A stretch of 64,000 nt of DNA from Adiantum capillus-veneris (taxonomy: Eukaryota; Streptophyta; Polypodiopsida; Polypodiales; Pteridaceae): NCBI GenBank assembly GCA_014529385.2, contig CM043942.1:56171340-56235339 (forward strand), given 5' to 3'. Within the stretch, counting starts at the first letter, position 1. Each line of letters opens with the position of its first letter. Below are positions 12,168 through 24,190 of the stretch, piece after piece. The position numbers and the translations under genes are program-made. The notes beneath the pieces were generated by a model. That model saw nothing but the letters and a program-made list of their open reading frames with translations, did no database searches and was not told the DNA's origin.

Positions 12168-13433
12168 AAGCTAGCAGAGAGATAGTGGAGCCAAGATTTG
12201 GCCCCATATTTATAGGTGTTGAAGACCCTAAAGATTGGTTTACAGATTTGGATTATGGATGTTATCGATGCATATGTTGATGGATGCAAAAAAGCTAGAG
12301 ATGGTGCCACTGCTGATGCGCGGACGTGCAAAGATTTGGTTTGATGGTTTGAAAGGTGATGATCAAAGTTCATGGTGGCAGGAACTGCAGAATCATTTCT
12401 AAAGTGGTTTTGAAAGGTGGTTACTCCGAAGAAGGATGTGCAAAGCTGAAGGCGATACACCAAGATATAAGTCAAGACTTTTTAATTTCCTTTGATGAAT
12501 TTGAAGCATGTTGGAAGCAATTGGAGATTGCTACTGGGGTTAAAGGAAATCAGTACGTGAAGTTGTCAAAGTTTCTTGAGTGCTTGCATCCAAAGATTAG
12601 AGAAAAGGTGGAATTCGGTGCGGATACATATGATGACATGGTGTATTTGGCCAAGGTAAAGAGCAGGAAGGTGAAACGAAAGCTGGATTTGGGCTTCTTG
12701 AAGCCTGCAAATTATGTGTCTATGGCAGCAGCAAGGTGTTCTATGGTTCAACCAAAGGTGATGCCGGTTGTCCGAAGTGAAAAACCTATTGAGGTTAGGC
12801 CTATGGTCAATTATGTTCCTTGGAGGTTTCTAGTTTATGGTGTACCCATGCCAGTGATGGAAGAGCTTGTCAAAGAGGATGAGTCCCTTATCAAAGAGAA
12901 CCTGTGTGCAAAAGGGATAGAAAATGTCGAGATTCAAAGCTAGCTTGAAGAGGTAAAGCCTGTTCTCTTAGAGAGTTTGTATGAAAAGGTAATAGAGTGG
13001 AATCAAGTTGTAGATGCCGAATGCTTCGAAATGGATGAAGAAAGTGAGCAAATCATAGAGGAAGGTCAAGCTTATGTGGAGAAATAAGAGGACGAGGATG
13101 CAGATACAGAGTCGGTTTATCATGCTGATGAAGATGAAGATGCAAGCTTGAGTTTCTGGGAGACAAGCGAGAAAGACAATGCAGACGAGTCCACATCCTA
13201 TGGCAAGGAAACAGATGCTGATGAGTCTGTACTGAAAAAGGTAAAGATGCCTTGTTGTTGGACTGATGATATGGTGAAAGTCAATGTGAAAAGAGAGCAA
13301 GTTGAAGTGCCAAAGCTTGTAGAAGAAGATATGCGGTTGAGGGTGATATGTGGCACTATGTTGATGACCATGCTGATGAAGCTAGCGGTGGAAAGTGCTA
13401 TGGTGATACAATATTACGATTCATCAAAATAAT
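12168..13433 (+). pseudogene. Retrotransposon gag-like fossil (X)
   Basis: The stretch begins with an EDPKDWF-like segment, then RAKIWFDGL and a WWQELQNHF-like block characteristic of the plant retrotransposon gag domain. Next come the W-K-Q...Y-x-x-F-x-x-L and L-P/HPKIREKV helices, and then a long acidic region rich in Asp/Glu (about 12960-13250). No zinc knuckle is seen. It is broken in several places. It follows X's LTR on the same strand and ends beside the outward LTR junction of element D. Confidence 0.55.
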
Positions 13434-13491
13434 AAATGTTTTTACAATGAGAGCTCCAAAAAATGGTATCCGAGTTAGCTTGCTGCTAACA

Positions 13492-13505
13492 TTCTCCCCC
13501 TCCTC
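13492..13505 (-). promoter_or_regulatory. D polypurine tract
   Basis: The minus strand reads GAGGAGGGGGAGAA then TGTTAGCAGC. This gives the LTR start and the orientation of D. Confidence 0.7.
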
Positions 13506-13904
13506 ACTTGTGTCATCCCTTGACACAACTTTATGGGCTGAAGTAATCTTTGGGTTGACGGCTGGCAAGGTGGTCTTTAAGCGCATGGAGTGCCTTCTCA
13601 TATCTGAGTTTTCTTTCTTTGTCAGGAACCTGCAAGAATTGCATGGTGACCCTGTTTTTGAGCTCAATGGCTGTAGCCAGCAAATTTGGAGGTTAGGTTG
13701 CTTATCACTAGCCCAAATATCTTCGTTCGCCAAGTGAAGAACCTTGTATAAAAGGCTTCCTCAAATGCCAACATATTGTTAGATAGCAAGAACATGCATC
13801 AGGCGTAGAAGCCATAAAGAACTTCTTTGGAAGGTTGGCCACTTAGGTCGTAGCAAAGACCCTTATTGACCTCGAGGAATGACATCCACGGTGCTTCTAC
13901 TTGC

Positions 13905-16900
13905 TCTGGCTAGTGAAAAGCTTCAATGCATGTGAGAAACATTCGGCACATTTTGTAGAGTGTGGCACATGAGAGATCAGGGAGGCTTTTGAAGAATTTC
14001 ATGGCGCCCATTAGGGTTTTCACCATGTATTCCTCTGTCGGTGTTCCCTGCTCTGGAGCTGGCAATCTTAGATAGTTGAGCCATGTAGGCCGCTTCTTAT
14101 TCAAGGCTTCATGTGCTTGCCATGTCCTTACCCGTGGTACATGACAAAATGTTGGGTCTTTCTGAAGGGCTACAGGTGCTCTTGTGAACAGAATTAAATA
14201 TCGTGGATTCTTGTTTAGCCAGCTCTTTCTCCACTTGGGGTGGACATCCTCTGCGCCTTCTTCCTGCATATCTTTATATAGTCTTTCTTAAAATACCTGT
14301 AACACCTCTACTTGATCAAGGGATATGGAAATGATTTTTGATGCCATTGTGCATTGATTTGGTTGGGAGTGAATTGAGTGACATTGACTAAATGGAGAAC
14401 CCTCAACTCCCAATCCATCGCTTCTTTCCATTTGGCATCTGTCTCTTGTGCAACCTGCTCCTTAAGTGCATCTTCCTCAGCTTTGGAAAGTTGGACCATG
14501 GGCACTTGTTCAACGTTTGTGAGTAGTACCTGAAACTCTTCTTCTCCTCCTAGTCCTTCTGTCGGCTGTATTTCCATCTCAGCAAAAGAGACTGATGGAA
14601 TTTCAACATTTGATTGCTCTGAGGTACCAGCTTCTTCTTGTGTCTTTGGTTGTCCCTCTTGCAGTAGCAGATTGACTCGCTTGAGCTCTGCTATCTCCTT
14701 GAGTAGCTATTCTTCTCAAGGTCTCTTCGTTGTGACTGCTCTAGCCTTAGCTCTAGCTCAAGATCTTTTTTCTTATTTTCCAAAGCCTTGTAGACTTTGT
14801 CTGTACCTTTGATCAAGGCAACTGTAGGATTTTCCCTATCATTGATTCTTTGCTCTGAATATTGCAGAGATGCGTTTGCTACATCGAGTTGCACTTGGAC
14901 TTTCTCTACTGATAGAGTTGTGGTTAGGAGTTCATTGGTTACCTCTATCAATTGTTGGTCTTTGGTCTTGCAGACATCTGATAACTTCGTGAGAAGTTCG
15001 CCTAGCTCCTCCAATTCTTTTAGTTGCTTCTCTTTGGCTAGCTGGTGTTGTTCACCTTCAGCTCTCAGCTCTTGGGATTGTCTCTACAGATCTGAGATGG
15101 CATTCATTCTGTCATCTAATTCTCCTTGTAGAGCATCGATGACCATCTCCAACTCTCTAGCTTTAGCACTGCGGCTAAGTGCTGTTGTTTGCATTTTATC
15201 GGTCATTACCTGCATCTGCTTGGCATATTCGTTTACCTATAAAATGACTTTGTCATTCGTCTCCCATGCTTCATGCTCTATAGGCTGCCTAGATGTTTCA
15301 GCAGTCTCTATGTGAGGCTCCTTGGGTGGGGCTGTGGTTGCTTGTGGTTGCGTCGGGGTTTCTACCTCTCCTTGAGGCTGAGCGGTTGCTTCTGTGGTTT
15401 CCTGTTGGGTGGTTATAGACGGTGTGGCCTCTGTCTCTATTGCTTTGAGTTGCTCAAAACTGGTTGTCTCCTGTGGTTCAGGCTCCTTCTCTTTGGCTTC
15501 CTCGCCCTCAGTGGGTCTAACTGTTGGTGAAGGGGGAGGGCTTGGCATTGGATGATTTGTGGCCATAGCAAGTGAGGTGGGCTTTGGAGACATTTCCTCC
15601 TAGTCATGCCGTGTCTCTCTTTGTTCCGTTGCCCCTGCATGTCTTTGCTGCTCTGCTGCATCTTCTCTTGCTTTCCTCTTGGGCTTCTTTTAGCTTTAGT
15701 GCTTCTGCCTCTACATACATTCTTTCAAGAAAATTTGTGGGGTCCTCTACGTCTTTCCTTGCAGGGTTCTTAGTTCTGGGACCCCTTATCTCTTTGGGAA
15801 CCCACTTTGCCGGGTCCTCACCTGCAGCTTGGTGACTTCTTTTGTAAGTTTGTTTTTCCCTTTCAAATCTTGCCTTTTCCTATTGAGGTTCCTCTTGGTA
15901 TGCAGCCACTGCTTTCTTCTTCATCTCTTCTATTCTGGCCCTCCTCTATTCATTGACCGAGATTTCACTACTATGCGCTTCATGAAAGCTCTCTACCGAT
16001 TCTTCATCTGGCTTGTAAACTCTCTTTGACGACCGTGTGGCTCTGGGAGAAGGCTGTGCAGACACAATCCATGTGTTTTGATCTAGGGCAGGCAGAAAAT
16101 TGTCGACCATGCCAATAGCATGGTATGCTATTCCTGTCAATACTTCAGGTGCACCCAAATACGTGATTTTACCTTCCTTTTGTGGTGCCCTTCAGCATTG
16201 TCAACACATACTGAGCGTGATCGATTTGTTACCTGGTTGTCGACTTCAACACTTGCGTGAATGTACTCGCAATTGCATGATTTGGTGTGGTATACCATGG
16301 CGGTCTCTTTGCTAGAAAGTGGAAGTGCTAGTGGTACAGACGTGTTGGTTCTTCCACTTGCCTTTGGATGAGGCCGGCAAAAGTTGCAGCAACAGTCTCC
16401 TCGATGAATGTGCCTACTTTCTTCCTGTCTCGGGCCCGCATTGTCATCCTTCATTTGGCAACTTCAATGCCTCGGCCACAATTTCCTTTGTTATAACCAC
16501 TTCTACTTTCTGCCCTTGCTGGTTGGTGATTTGGGTTGATCCATCCTCTTTGATAGAAGACAATAACTCATATGCTTTTGGTAGTCTACGCCACACGGTT
16601 CCTGGTCGTAGAAGTCCTGAGGCCCAGCCTTCTGTTGGCTTCTTTTGTGTCTGGATTGGCAACAACATCATAGATCTCTTTTGGTAGCATATGCAACCCT
16701 ACTTGGTGTCCTTCTTCACTGTGAAAGCTATTGTATTATGTTCCTCAAGCTGTTCTCTTGACAAATATGTTGCCTTGGCCATCTTTACTGAACTTGGGTC
16801 CAGTTGGTAGGGTGGAATCTCTTGTAGCTTCTCATTTGGGATACCCTCTTCTTGGCCTTCTCTGTAGCTTGCATTGCTCCCCTCATGTCTCATGTGAGAC

Positions 16901-16925
16901 GGCGCTGTAAACGGGCGACCGTGGA
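13905..16925 (-). pseudogene. D accessory ORF: N-domain, coiled coil, C-domain (broken)
   Basis: This is the closest relative of copy A. The N-terminal LPPYQLDPSSVK-like segment and the ITKEIVAEALKLPNEG block lie at about 16.9-16.4 kb. The GAPEVLTGIAYHAIG segment is near 16.1 kb, and a basic linker with GPRTKNP and MYVEAEALK is at about 15.85-15.68 kb. A Pro/Thr/Glu-rich low-complexity linker follows (15.6-15.25 kb), then the coiled coil (15.24-14.65 kb). The C-domain (14.58-13.91 kb) has NQINAQWHQ, DVHPKW, TWQAHEAL and EEYMVKTL motifs. It is a fossil with several breaks. Function is unknown. Confidence 0.75.
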
Positions 16926-17964
16926 CTCCAAAAATCGCGTGTGAAGAAGGTCGAAAGATCTCTCTCCAAGGGCGACAAGTGGAAATGAGGTGATTTTAGA
17001 CTACGTTGGATATCTATACTCGGACTTCCCAAACCATTTTCCCCAAATTTCCCTGTTAGTCCTACTAGGCCGTGAAATCTATGTTAGATTCAAAAATATC
17101 CTCAATTGGATTCTTGTAGCTCATTCTGCAAGAATTTTGCGAAAGTAGGTCTTGGCCGCCTAATTTAGGCTTCCCGCTTCCATCTTTCGATTTGAATGAA
17201 TTTTTTGTCCGCCTTGTCCTTCTGATCATCATTGTATCTTCAGTCTTTCCATCTAAGCTCATTTGCTATTTATTATTAATTTTTGACCTCTTTATTACAA
17301 AAATTAAAAAAACAATAAAATGCACTAAAAAAAGCAAATTGGAAAATCAACAATTAAGAAAATCCATTGAGAAACACTGCTTTATTACTCTTTGGTGGAT
17401 TTATCATTTTAAAGTTCCAATATCAAGAAAAATTGATGGAAATAAATAAAAAAGACTATTTTTGATGTGTTTTCTGATAGTATATACACTATTTACACTC
17501 TTGGGGAGATGTTATCAGTTAAAATTCCCCTATTGATGATTTTTTAAGGGCATTATTAGATATTTTTGAAACAAATCACACATTAACATCCAAGTTTTTC
17601 CTCCCTCTTCAAACATTGCCCGTTCCCTTCCACCCCTCCTAGATAGAGTACTCCAGGACGACTGTGTGCATGGATTCAACAATCGTGTCTATACATAGTC
17701 GTGGTTGGCTCTACCATGCTTTGAACATCAATGCAATTTAAAACAGTATGCTGTGCAAGAGATGGGTCTTGAGTAATTAACTCAAGGGTTTCTGTAGTTG
17801 AGGTTTCCTATTGATGTTTTCCAAATAGCAGATTTTGTAGTTTATGTTCTCTTTGTCTAATTGTATCATCGGGATGCTTTGGCACACTGATTTCCTGAAC
17901 TGTCCATATCAATGATGACGGTTGTTGAGATTTAACTCGCCACTGGTATCTCGATTTTTGTTGA
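16926..17964 (-). other. D spacer between protease and accessory ORF
   Basis: About 1 kb without recognisable coding, AT-rich at 17200-17560. In C the same position is a 3-kb interval with palindromic repeats; those palindromes are not present here. Confidence 0.5.
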
Positions 17965-18830
17965 TGAACTATTGTGGTTGAGTGTTTGGAGACTTAATTT
18001 TCCACTGCTTCATTGGCTTTACAATTTGTGGAGAAGATAAATGCTCCTTTTTCCTCCAAACCCATGTTGTTTTAAGTTGCCTTCTCGAAGATGTTTTTCT
18101 ATGATTTGTTCGATGTGAAACTTTCTTCGGTATGGTAGCTGAGTCTTTAGGCACCCAAATTTGAGACGGCTTGTTTTTGAGTTGTGCTTTGGGTATCCAT
18201 ATTTTCTTGACTCCTTGCATGCTCCGTGTAGCATTTTCTTGTCTAGATGACGAAGAAGAGTTGTTACTCCCTGATTTTCTTTGTTGGTAACCTCTTTTCA
18301 ATTCCTCTTTGCTCGGGGCAATTGGAACAATGATTATTCCTTCTTTAGGTGATAGTTGGAGTTGATTGGTGTCCCAATCTGGTACTGCCTTGTACGTTCG
18401 CATCCATGAGATTCCAAGAATCATTGTTTCATTCATGTGTTCAACTGGTATGCATACAAATTGATGAGGGCATGGACAGCCATGTACTACCACATTCAAG
18501 TTGACTACCCTTGAAGATTGGTGTTGGGTTTTTGTTTCATCCTTTGATAGCAGATATTCCTGATGCTAAAGACTGATTCGTAGCTTTCCTCTAAGTGGAA
18601 TAAGTGACTCCATTCATCCGAGCTCCAATATCTACTAGTGCATTTGTGCTATGATTGTTCAGTTGTACTTTGATGCGAAGGTCCATTCCATCTAACCATT
18701 CATCATCCGTTGACACTATATCATTCTCTAATTTCCATAGTCTTTCATCTAGTTCCAAAGTGTTGATGGGAATAGGTGTTGTTGATTTTTGAAAGCAGAT
18801 TTCCTCTTGAGTACTCAAAGTCGAGATTCC
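17965..18830 (-). pseudogene. D aspartic protease plus basic W-motif tail (broken)
   Basis: The minus strand shows a retropepsin-like VQLNNHSTNALVDIGAR segment and then the ILGISWMRTYKAV block that aligns with ILAVSWMKANRVF in C. A tail follows with KIWIPK and QIWVPKDS repeats, matching QVWVRR and KVWIRQDS in C. The domain lies behind integrase, as in B and C. Fossil. Confidence 0.7.
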
Positions 18831-18844
18831 TCTTAGGCTTCATC

Positions 18845-19410
18845 AAGAAACTGGTTTAGTTTCATCTTTCTTTGCTTTGCTGCATGCATCTTCTCTAGCA
18901 AATCATTGGTTAGTGTGGAAAATTGTACTTCTTTAAGCGGCATCCACTAATCCAGTTAGCCATTTGTTCACCATCTAGAGTGGACAACTTAACTGCTCCA
19001 CTTGGAGAGACATCTTCAATGACAAACGGTCCGTTTCCCTTTTTCTTGAACTTGGGAATGTGTTGCTCAGGGAATAGACTAAAACTAGGTCCCTTTTTTG
19101 AAGATTTTTGTGACTAGATGGGAATCAAAAAACTGTTTTTGTTTTTGTTTTTGTGCATAGATGTGAGCTACAATTGCTAGCCTTTGCTCATCAAGATTTT
19201 CTAAATCTTCGAGCCTTTCTGATAGTTCATTTGGTCCACTCAAGATCCTTAGCTACCCTTAGTGTCGGCAATAGAAATTCTATCGGTAGTACTATGGCAT
19301 CAAGACCATAAACAAGGTTGAAGGGTGTAGCATTTAGAGCTGTCTTGAATGAAACTCTATAAGCAAGCGATGTATTCTTTTCTAAAGCTTCCCAAAGGCG
19401 AGCCTCCTTG
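18845..19410 (-). pseudogene. D integrase C-terminal fragment (broken)
   Basis: The minus-strand motifs LAYRVSFKTALNATPFN and LVYGLDAIV align with the integrase of C (AYRVAYKTTLNATPFN, MVYGLNAVL). The rest of pol is missing to the right. Confidence 0.75.
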
Positions 19411-19429
19411 CTTCTCCAGCCCTTCCACG

Positions 19430-19945
19430 GGGAATCATTTTACTAGGGGCCTCTGCTGTGGAGCTGTAGTATCATTAGACTTCAAGGAGCAGTCCTTGGC
19501 GAAGTGTCCAAAGTTTTTGCATTCAAAACATGCCCAAAGTATGTTCCAAAGTTTAGCGGAATAGTAACTAGACCTGCTCTGACATTGATAACCATGCTCT
19601 TAGGTGGCATTTTAGACACATCCCAGCCTATACAAACAATGTTTGAGGTTCTACAAACCTCTCTTGCTAAGTAAAAATAAGGGAGTGCCAATGGCTAGCA
19701 AGCATCCTGAGATTTTCCCATAGCTAGCTAGCCACAAGCTCAACCCAGACCGGATGAAACCCTTGTAAAGATTCAACTAACGAACACTGGCCAAGGAACC
19801 ACACAAACCATAGTCCTATTAAAGACTAGGGGCCCTTTGTCAAGGATCTTTTCCACATCGGAGGCCTCTTTGAATCTCACTGAACAGAATCTTTAGTTAG
19901 GTAAAAAAGTACTTTCAACAGCTCCTCCATGGCCAAGAATTAAGG
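19430..19945 (-). pseudogene. DUF4283-like plus CCHC zinc knuckle fragment
   Basis: The minus strand contains SVRFKEASDVEKILDKGP, a W-P block and an AIGTPLFL block. These resemble the DUF4283 domain found in plant L1 ORF1 and related nucleic-acid-binding proteins. They are followed by a knuckle CFECKNFGHFAKDC (C-x2-C-x4-H-x4-C) near 19545-19440. Frame changes and stops interrupt it. It is probably a LINE ORF1 fragment of a family different from the LINE at 25 kb. The right end runs towards the assembly gap. Confidence 0.55.
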
Positions 19946-19965
19946 CCTTGAAGCCATTGAATCAT

Positions 19966-20165
19966 NNNNNNNNNNNNNNNNNNNNNNNNNNNNNNNNNNN
20001 NNNNNNNNNNNNNNNNNNNNNNNNNNNNNNNNNNNNNNNNNNNNNNNNNNNNNNNNNNNNNNNNNNNNNNNNNNNNNNNNNNNNNNNNNNNNNNNNNNNN
20101 NNNNNNNNNNNNNNNNNNNNNNNNNNNNNNNNNNNNNNNNNNNNNNNNNNNNNNNNNNNNNNNNN
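19966..20165. other. Assembly gap (200 N)
   Basis: Exactly 200 N, probably a fixed-size placeholder. Continuity across it should not be assumed. Confidence 0.99.
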
Positions 20166-20480
20166 GTATGTAGGAGGGGCCATTTCTGGAGATCATCTCT
20201 CCAAGAATTGGTGTTTCTTCCAGGAATAAGGTTGATTTATGGTGTATTTGGCTTATCTAAGTGTTTGGAGGTGATGGTTTAGATCAGGTTAGTTCAAAGT
20301 TTTCATTGTGATAGTCATGCCATGCGGGCAATTGGAAAACACATGGATGAGGTAACATCTCATTTGAGATGCATTGACGAATAAGCGTTCGAGCTTGTTA
20401 AGATACACATTGATGAAAACGTAGCAAATTCTCTTACGAAAGCCAAGCTACGGAGCATTTTGTAATGTGCATCGATTTAA
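20166..20480 (+). pseudogene. Ty1/copia RNase H end fragment (broken)
   Basis: It contains a CDSHAMR-like block, then VKIHIDENVANSLTKAKL, which matches the end of copia RNase H (IHTxENxADxLTKxxP). Fossil. It leads into a purine-rich junction at about 20575. Confidence 0.55.
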
Positions 20481-20587
20481 TTGTTAGGATGAGCAAATTT
20501 GAATAAGGTGAAGCTGGCGTGCTTCATGGATGTACATACTAGTTTTAGTCACCACTTACGATCACATTGGACTTTAAGTGGGAGATT

Positions 20588-20800
20588 TTTGGGTAAAGGC
20601 CTTGTAGCTGGCTGCCCGGACACCCCCTACCCTCACTAACTCACTAACCCTTGTATTCCTTCTACATACAAAAAGAATAAAGGTGACACAAACAAACATT
20701 GGCTGTGTGTTTCCCCCAAAGGCTTGGTCTCTCTCCTCTCCTCTTCTCCTTCCCCTTCCTGCATGCTCACTAGCACGGGGATCCACTCCCCCACATGATC
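20588..20800 (+). repeat. Candidate copia LTR (solo or 3')
   Basis: The purine run AAGTGGGAGATTTT is followed by TGGGTAAAGG, and a polyadenylation-like AATAAAG lies about 100 bases further on. No second copy is in the window, so the end is uncertain. Confidence 0.4.
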
Positions 20801-20939
20801 TAAGATCTTAGATAGAGCAAACGACTCTGGTCACACTTGGAGCCAAAAGAGATTTGGGTAAGGATGAAGTTTGGACATCTAAACCAGCAACAAAGAGCAA
20901 AAGCTCATCAAAAGTTATGGGATCAGCTTAGTGCTCGCA

Positions 20940-23080
20940 ATATAATAAAAAATGGCCGCCACATCAATAGTTGAGAAAACAACAGAATCTACTTTTGAAA
21001 AAGCTCTTGGAACATTTGAGGCAATAGTAATTGTGTTGCAAGGCACCAACCCAAAGACGTCAATTAGATTGTAGAAGAGTCCAAAGCACCTCTAAACAGC
21101 CCATTGTTGTCACCTCCACTATCATTGAAACATCAATGGATAGGTTATAGGCACTCCAAATGAATAAACTAGTAGAAAGTAGGGTCATGGACACATCTTG
21201 GAAGCTACCAGTTTCATATAAAAGCCTAGTAATTACATACAAAGTTGATAAGTTAGATCCAAAGACTATTACAAATAGCTATGTAGTGATGATCCATACA
21301 GGTTGGAACACTATAGTAAATTCCATTGATTAGATGATGCAAGCCTAGACTTCTATCAAGCAATGTCTGACATAACCTGTATTGAGGCGAAATTGGAAAG
21401 AGAGGTCCTCAAGTCTGAAAACACAAGGAAAGAGATCATTTCAAAGAAATAATATTTAAGTAATGTAGAATGTAGACATGAGCAGGATCACAATACCATC
21501 AAGGCACTTCAACAATAGGTGGAATAGATAAAGACCCAAAACTCCACTCTGAGTGCGGATAAGTGGAGACTAACCAAGGATATGAGTATGGAGAGGGTGC
21601 AGTTAGACCAAAAGAATACTTATAGTCTGCAATAGTTTAAAGAAGTGCATATTGTATTGAAACAATCTATCCTCAATAAATGCATTTACCAATCCATGGA
21701 GGATATATCTGATACTGATGGAAATCTCACTTTGAATTTTGAAGACTTGGAAAATCGGGTGATTACCATAAAGGAGGATTCAAAAGAGAAAACTTTAGTT
21801 TATACTGTCACATTTGCCAATGAAGCCCTCATTGAACATCTAACTCACAATGTGGATGAGGATAAAGAAGATGAAGATGATGAGTAGGATAAAGATAGGG
21901 AGACTGGGGTGGGAGTTTTAGATAAGAAGGATGATGACGATGTCCAATCCCCTCCACCTCCTCCAGCTTCGAGCTCGGCAACAGGGGCAACAAATTCAAC
22001 ACCACGCATGAAGGAACCAAGGGTACCACCACATACCAATCAGCAAGCAAGGGAAACATCAGGGTAACCACCATAACCAACAAGGACAACGGAAGGCTAC
22101 ACTGGATCTCCCTCTAGTAGGTGAGCATAGAGTAGGGCACTGAGAAAAGTGGAGAAAGGGAAGGCAAGGTTGATTGAGATGAATGTCAATCCAGACTACT
22201 CTAATCAATGTTTAATCTTGAACAAGAGCCTACATCAAGAGAAAGCCCTTCAAATCCAAAATTCCTTGCATGATGATGATATGTATTTGGATCTGGAGAA
22301 TTTTTTGTGGGAAAGGAGGATGATTGAGCAGTGTTATATTATTAGTTACCATGAATAGCCATCCTCTAGACTACACCCAGGTCGGAATGTGATTTAGGTT
22401 TTGGATAGGGTTCCAAAATTTGTGCTGACAAAAGATGATATGGTGGTGATCCCTCACGCTCAATAAATAACTACGATGAATGTGCACAGCTTGGGTATCC
22501 AATTGGAGATGCTACTAGGAATATAGTTGTCTTATAAGTGTATGAAGGATATCAAATTAGAGATGCGGGCTCTATTGACTAAGATGTAGATTGCAAACGG
22601 CTGTTGCATTAGAAATTCACAATTTTTTTGGAGAAAAATGTATCCAGCAGTAGAGGCCTTAAAGTGAGAATGAGTCTCAGAGAATAGGTTTTCACCTGGT
22701 TGTATTTTGAGAAGATGATGCAACAAGAGAACCACATAGTCCTGAACTACATTGAAGTAGTACTTGATTCTCCTATGCTAATGTATGCTTTTCCAATGAA
22801 GGAGGATGAACTTCCTAGTTTTACCCGGTGTTATACCCCAAGTAAAATGAAGCAACTGATCAACATCGATATATCAAAATTATAGATCAAATCAGAGAAT
22901 AGTATGAGTAGAGGAAGGCATTGTGGGTAGCCTGGAAGAATGTGTTGAATGAGTGTCAAAAATGAAAGACGACCAATCAACTTCAAAGAAATGATGACGC
23001 AATGGTAGAGCCAGATTGGCATGCTGATTAAGTATACCAATGAATTGCTCCAATTCTCAATGAAAGCCTCAAAAATCTTG
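20940..23080 (+). pseudogene. Decayed ORF of unknown identity, partly coiled coil
   Basis: Plus-strand pieces read as one decayed region. There is a coiled-coil-like stretch (about 21360-21830), an acidic end (21840-21890), a Pro-rich linker (21940-22050), and a Leu-rich region with LNKSLHQEKALQIQN and ENFLWERRM (22150-22360). Further fragments extend to about 23080. The layout resembles a gag-like or accessory protein, but I see none of the signatures of the A/C/D/E family. I do not recognise it. Confidence 0.35.
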
Positions 23081-23094
23081 CAACAAAGCAAGCT

Positions 23095-24190
23095 CTGAAC
23101 TCCAATTTAGAGAGATGGCGGCTCCTTTCATAAGTTTTCTTTCTCTTTGAAACCTCACCTTCTTTTGTTGAGGTTCTTCTTGGTGTGTAGCTATCGCTTT
23201 CTTCTTCATCTCTTCAATTCTTGCTTGCCTTTCCTCATTGTCCAAGATCTCACTGCTATGAGCTTCATGAGAGCTTTCTGCAGATTCTTCGTCTAACTTA
23301 TATACTCTCTTTGATGACCGTGTGGTTCTGAGAGAAGGTTGGGAGGAAACGATCCATGTGTTCTGATGTGGGTCTGGCGTCAAATTGTCGGTCATGCCAA
23401 TAGCATGAGATGCTATTCTTGTTAGTACTTCAAGCACGTCCAGATATATGTGATTTTACCTTATTTCTTTGTGCCCTTGAGCATTGTGAGCACATATTGC
23501 GCATGATCAATTGGCTGCTTGGTTGTTGACCTCAACACTTGGGTGAAGGTGATCGCAACCGCATGGTTTGGGTAGTGTATCGTGGTAGTCTCTTTGATAA
23601 AAACTGGAAGTGTTGATGGTATAGGCGTGTTGTTTCTTCCACTTGCCTTTGGGTCAAGTCGAAAAAAGTAACAACAGCAATCTCCTTGGTGAATGTGCCT
23701 GTTGTCTTTCTGTTTCGGGCGTGCATCATCATACCTTCAATTGGCAGCTTCAGTGCCTTAGCCACTATCTCTTTGGTGATTACTACTTCAAATTTTTTTC
23801 CCTGTTGGTCAGTGATTTGGGCTGACCCATCCTCTTTGATTGTGGATAGTAGCTCATATGCTTCCTGAAATCTACACCGCATGGTTTCTGGTCGTATAAG
23901 TCCTTGAGGCCCAGCCTTTGGTTGGCTTCTTTTGTGTTTGGCTTGGCAGCTACATCATATATTTTCTTTGGTAGCATTTGCACCTCTACCTGGTGTCCTT
24001 CTTCACTCTTAAACCCGCCTGTGAAAACCGCGGTGTTGTTCTCTTCAAGCTGTTCCCTTGACTAGTATGCTGCCTTGGCCGTCTTTACTGAACTTGGGAC
24101 AAGTTGGTAGGGTGGCAGCTCTTGCAACTTCTCTTTTTGGGACACCCTTTTCTTGGCCTTCTTGGCAGCTTGCATTGCTCCTGTTAGGGG
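23095..24190 (-). pseudogene. Element E: accessory ORF, N-domain and linker only (broken)
   Basis: Minus strand: AKKRVSQKEKL start region, LPPYQL-PSSVKTAK, VDFRK...IKEDGSAQITDQQGKK, ITKEIVAKALKLP, LPRYTT, then EVLTRIASHAIGMTDN and the basic MKKKAIATHQEEPQQKK linker. It lacks coiled coil and C-domain. It is close to A and D. Just upstream (24190-24250) is a conserved stretch with CTAAC and a pyrimidine tract ending in AACAG, like that in A. Confidence 0.7.

Larger units (their letters stand above)
13434..19420 (-). mobile_element. Element D: Tat/Athila-like Ty3/gypsy element, 3' half (fossil)
   Basis: Read on the minus strand the order is integrase C-terminal part (19.4-18.85 kb), protease (18.8-17.97 kb), spacer, accessory ORF (16.9-13.9 kb), polypurine tract (13505-13492) and LTR start (13491). 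This matches the order in C. RT, RNase H and the 5' end are absent; on the right the sequence changes at about 19420 into an unrelated zinc-knuckle fragment. Only a short piece of LTR remains before gag X. Confidence 0.75.

Noticed and set aside
11777-12475. 232-codon minus-strand open frame
   Set aside because: It overlaps a plus-strand gag fossil, has no recognisable domain and a His/Thr/Ser composition typical of antisense reading.
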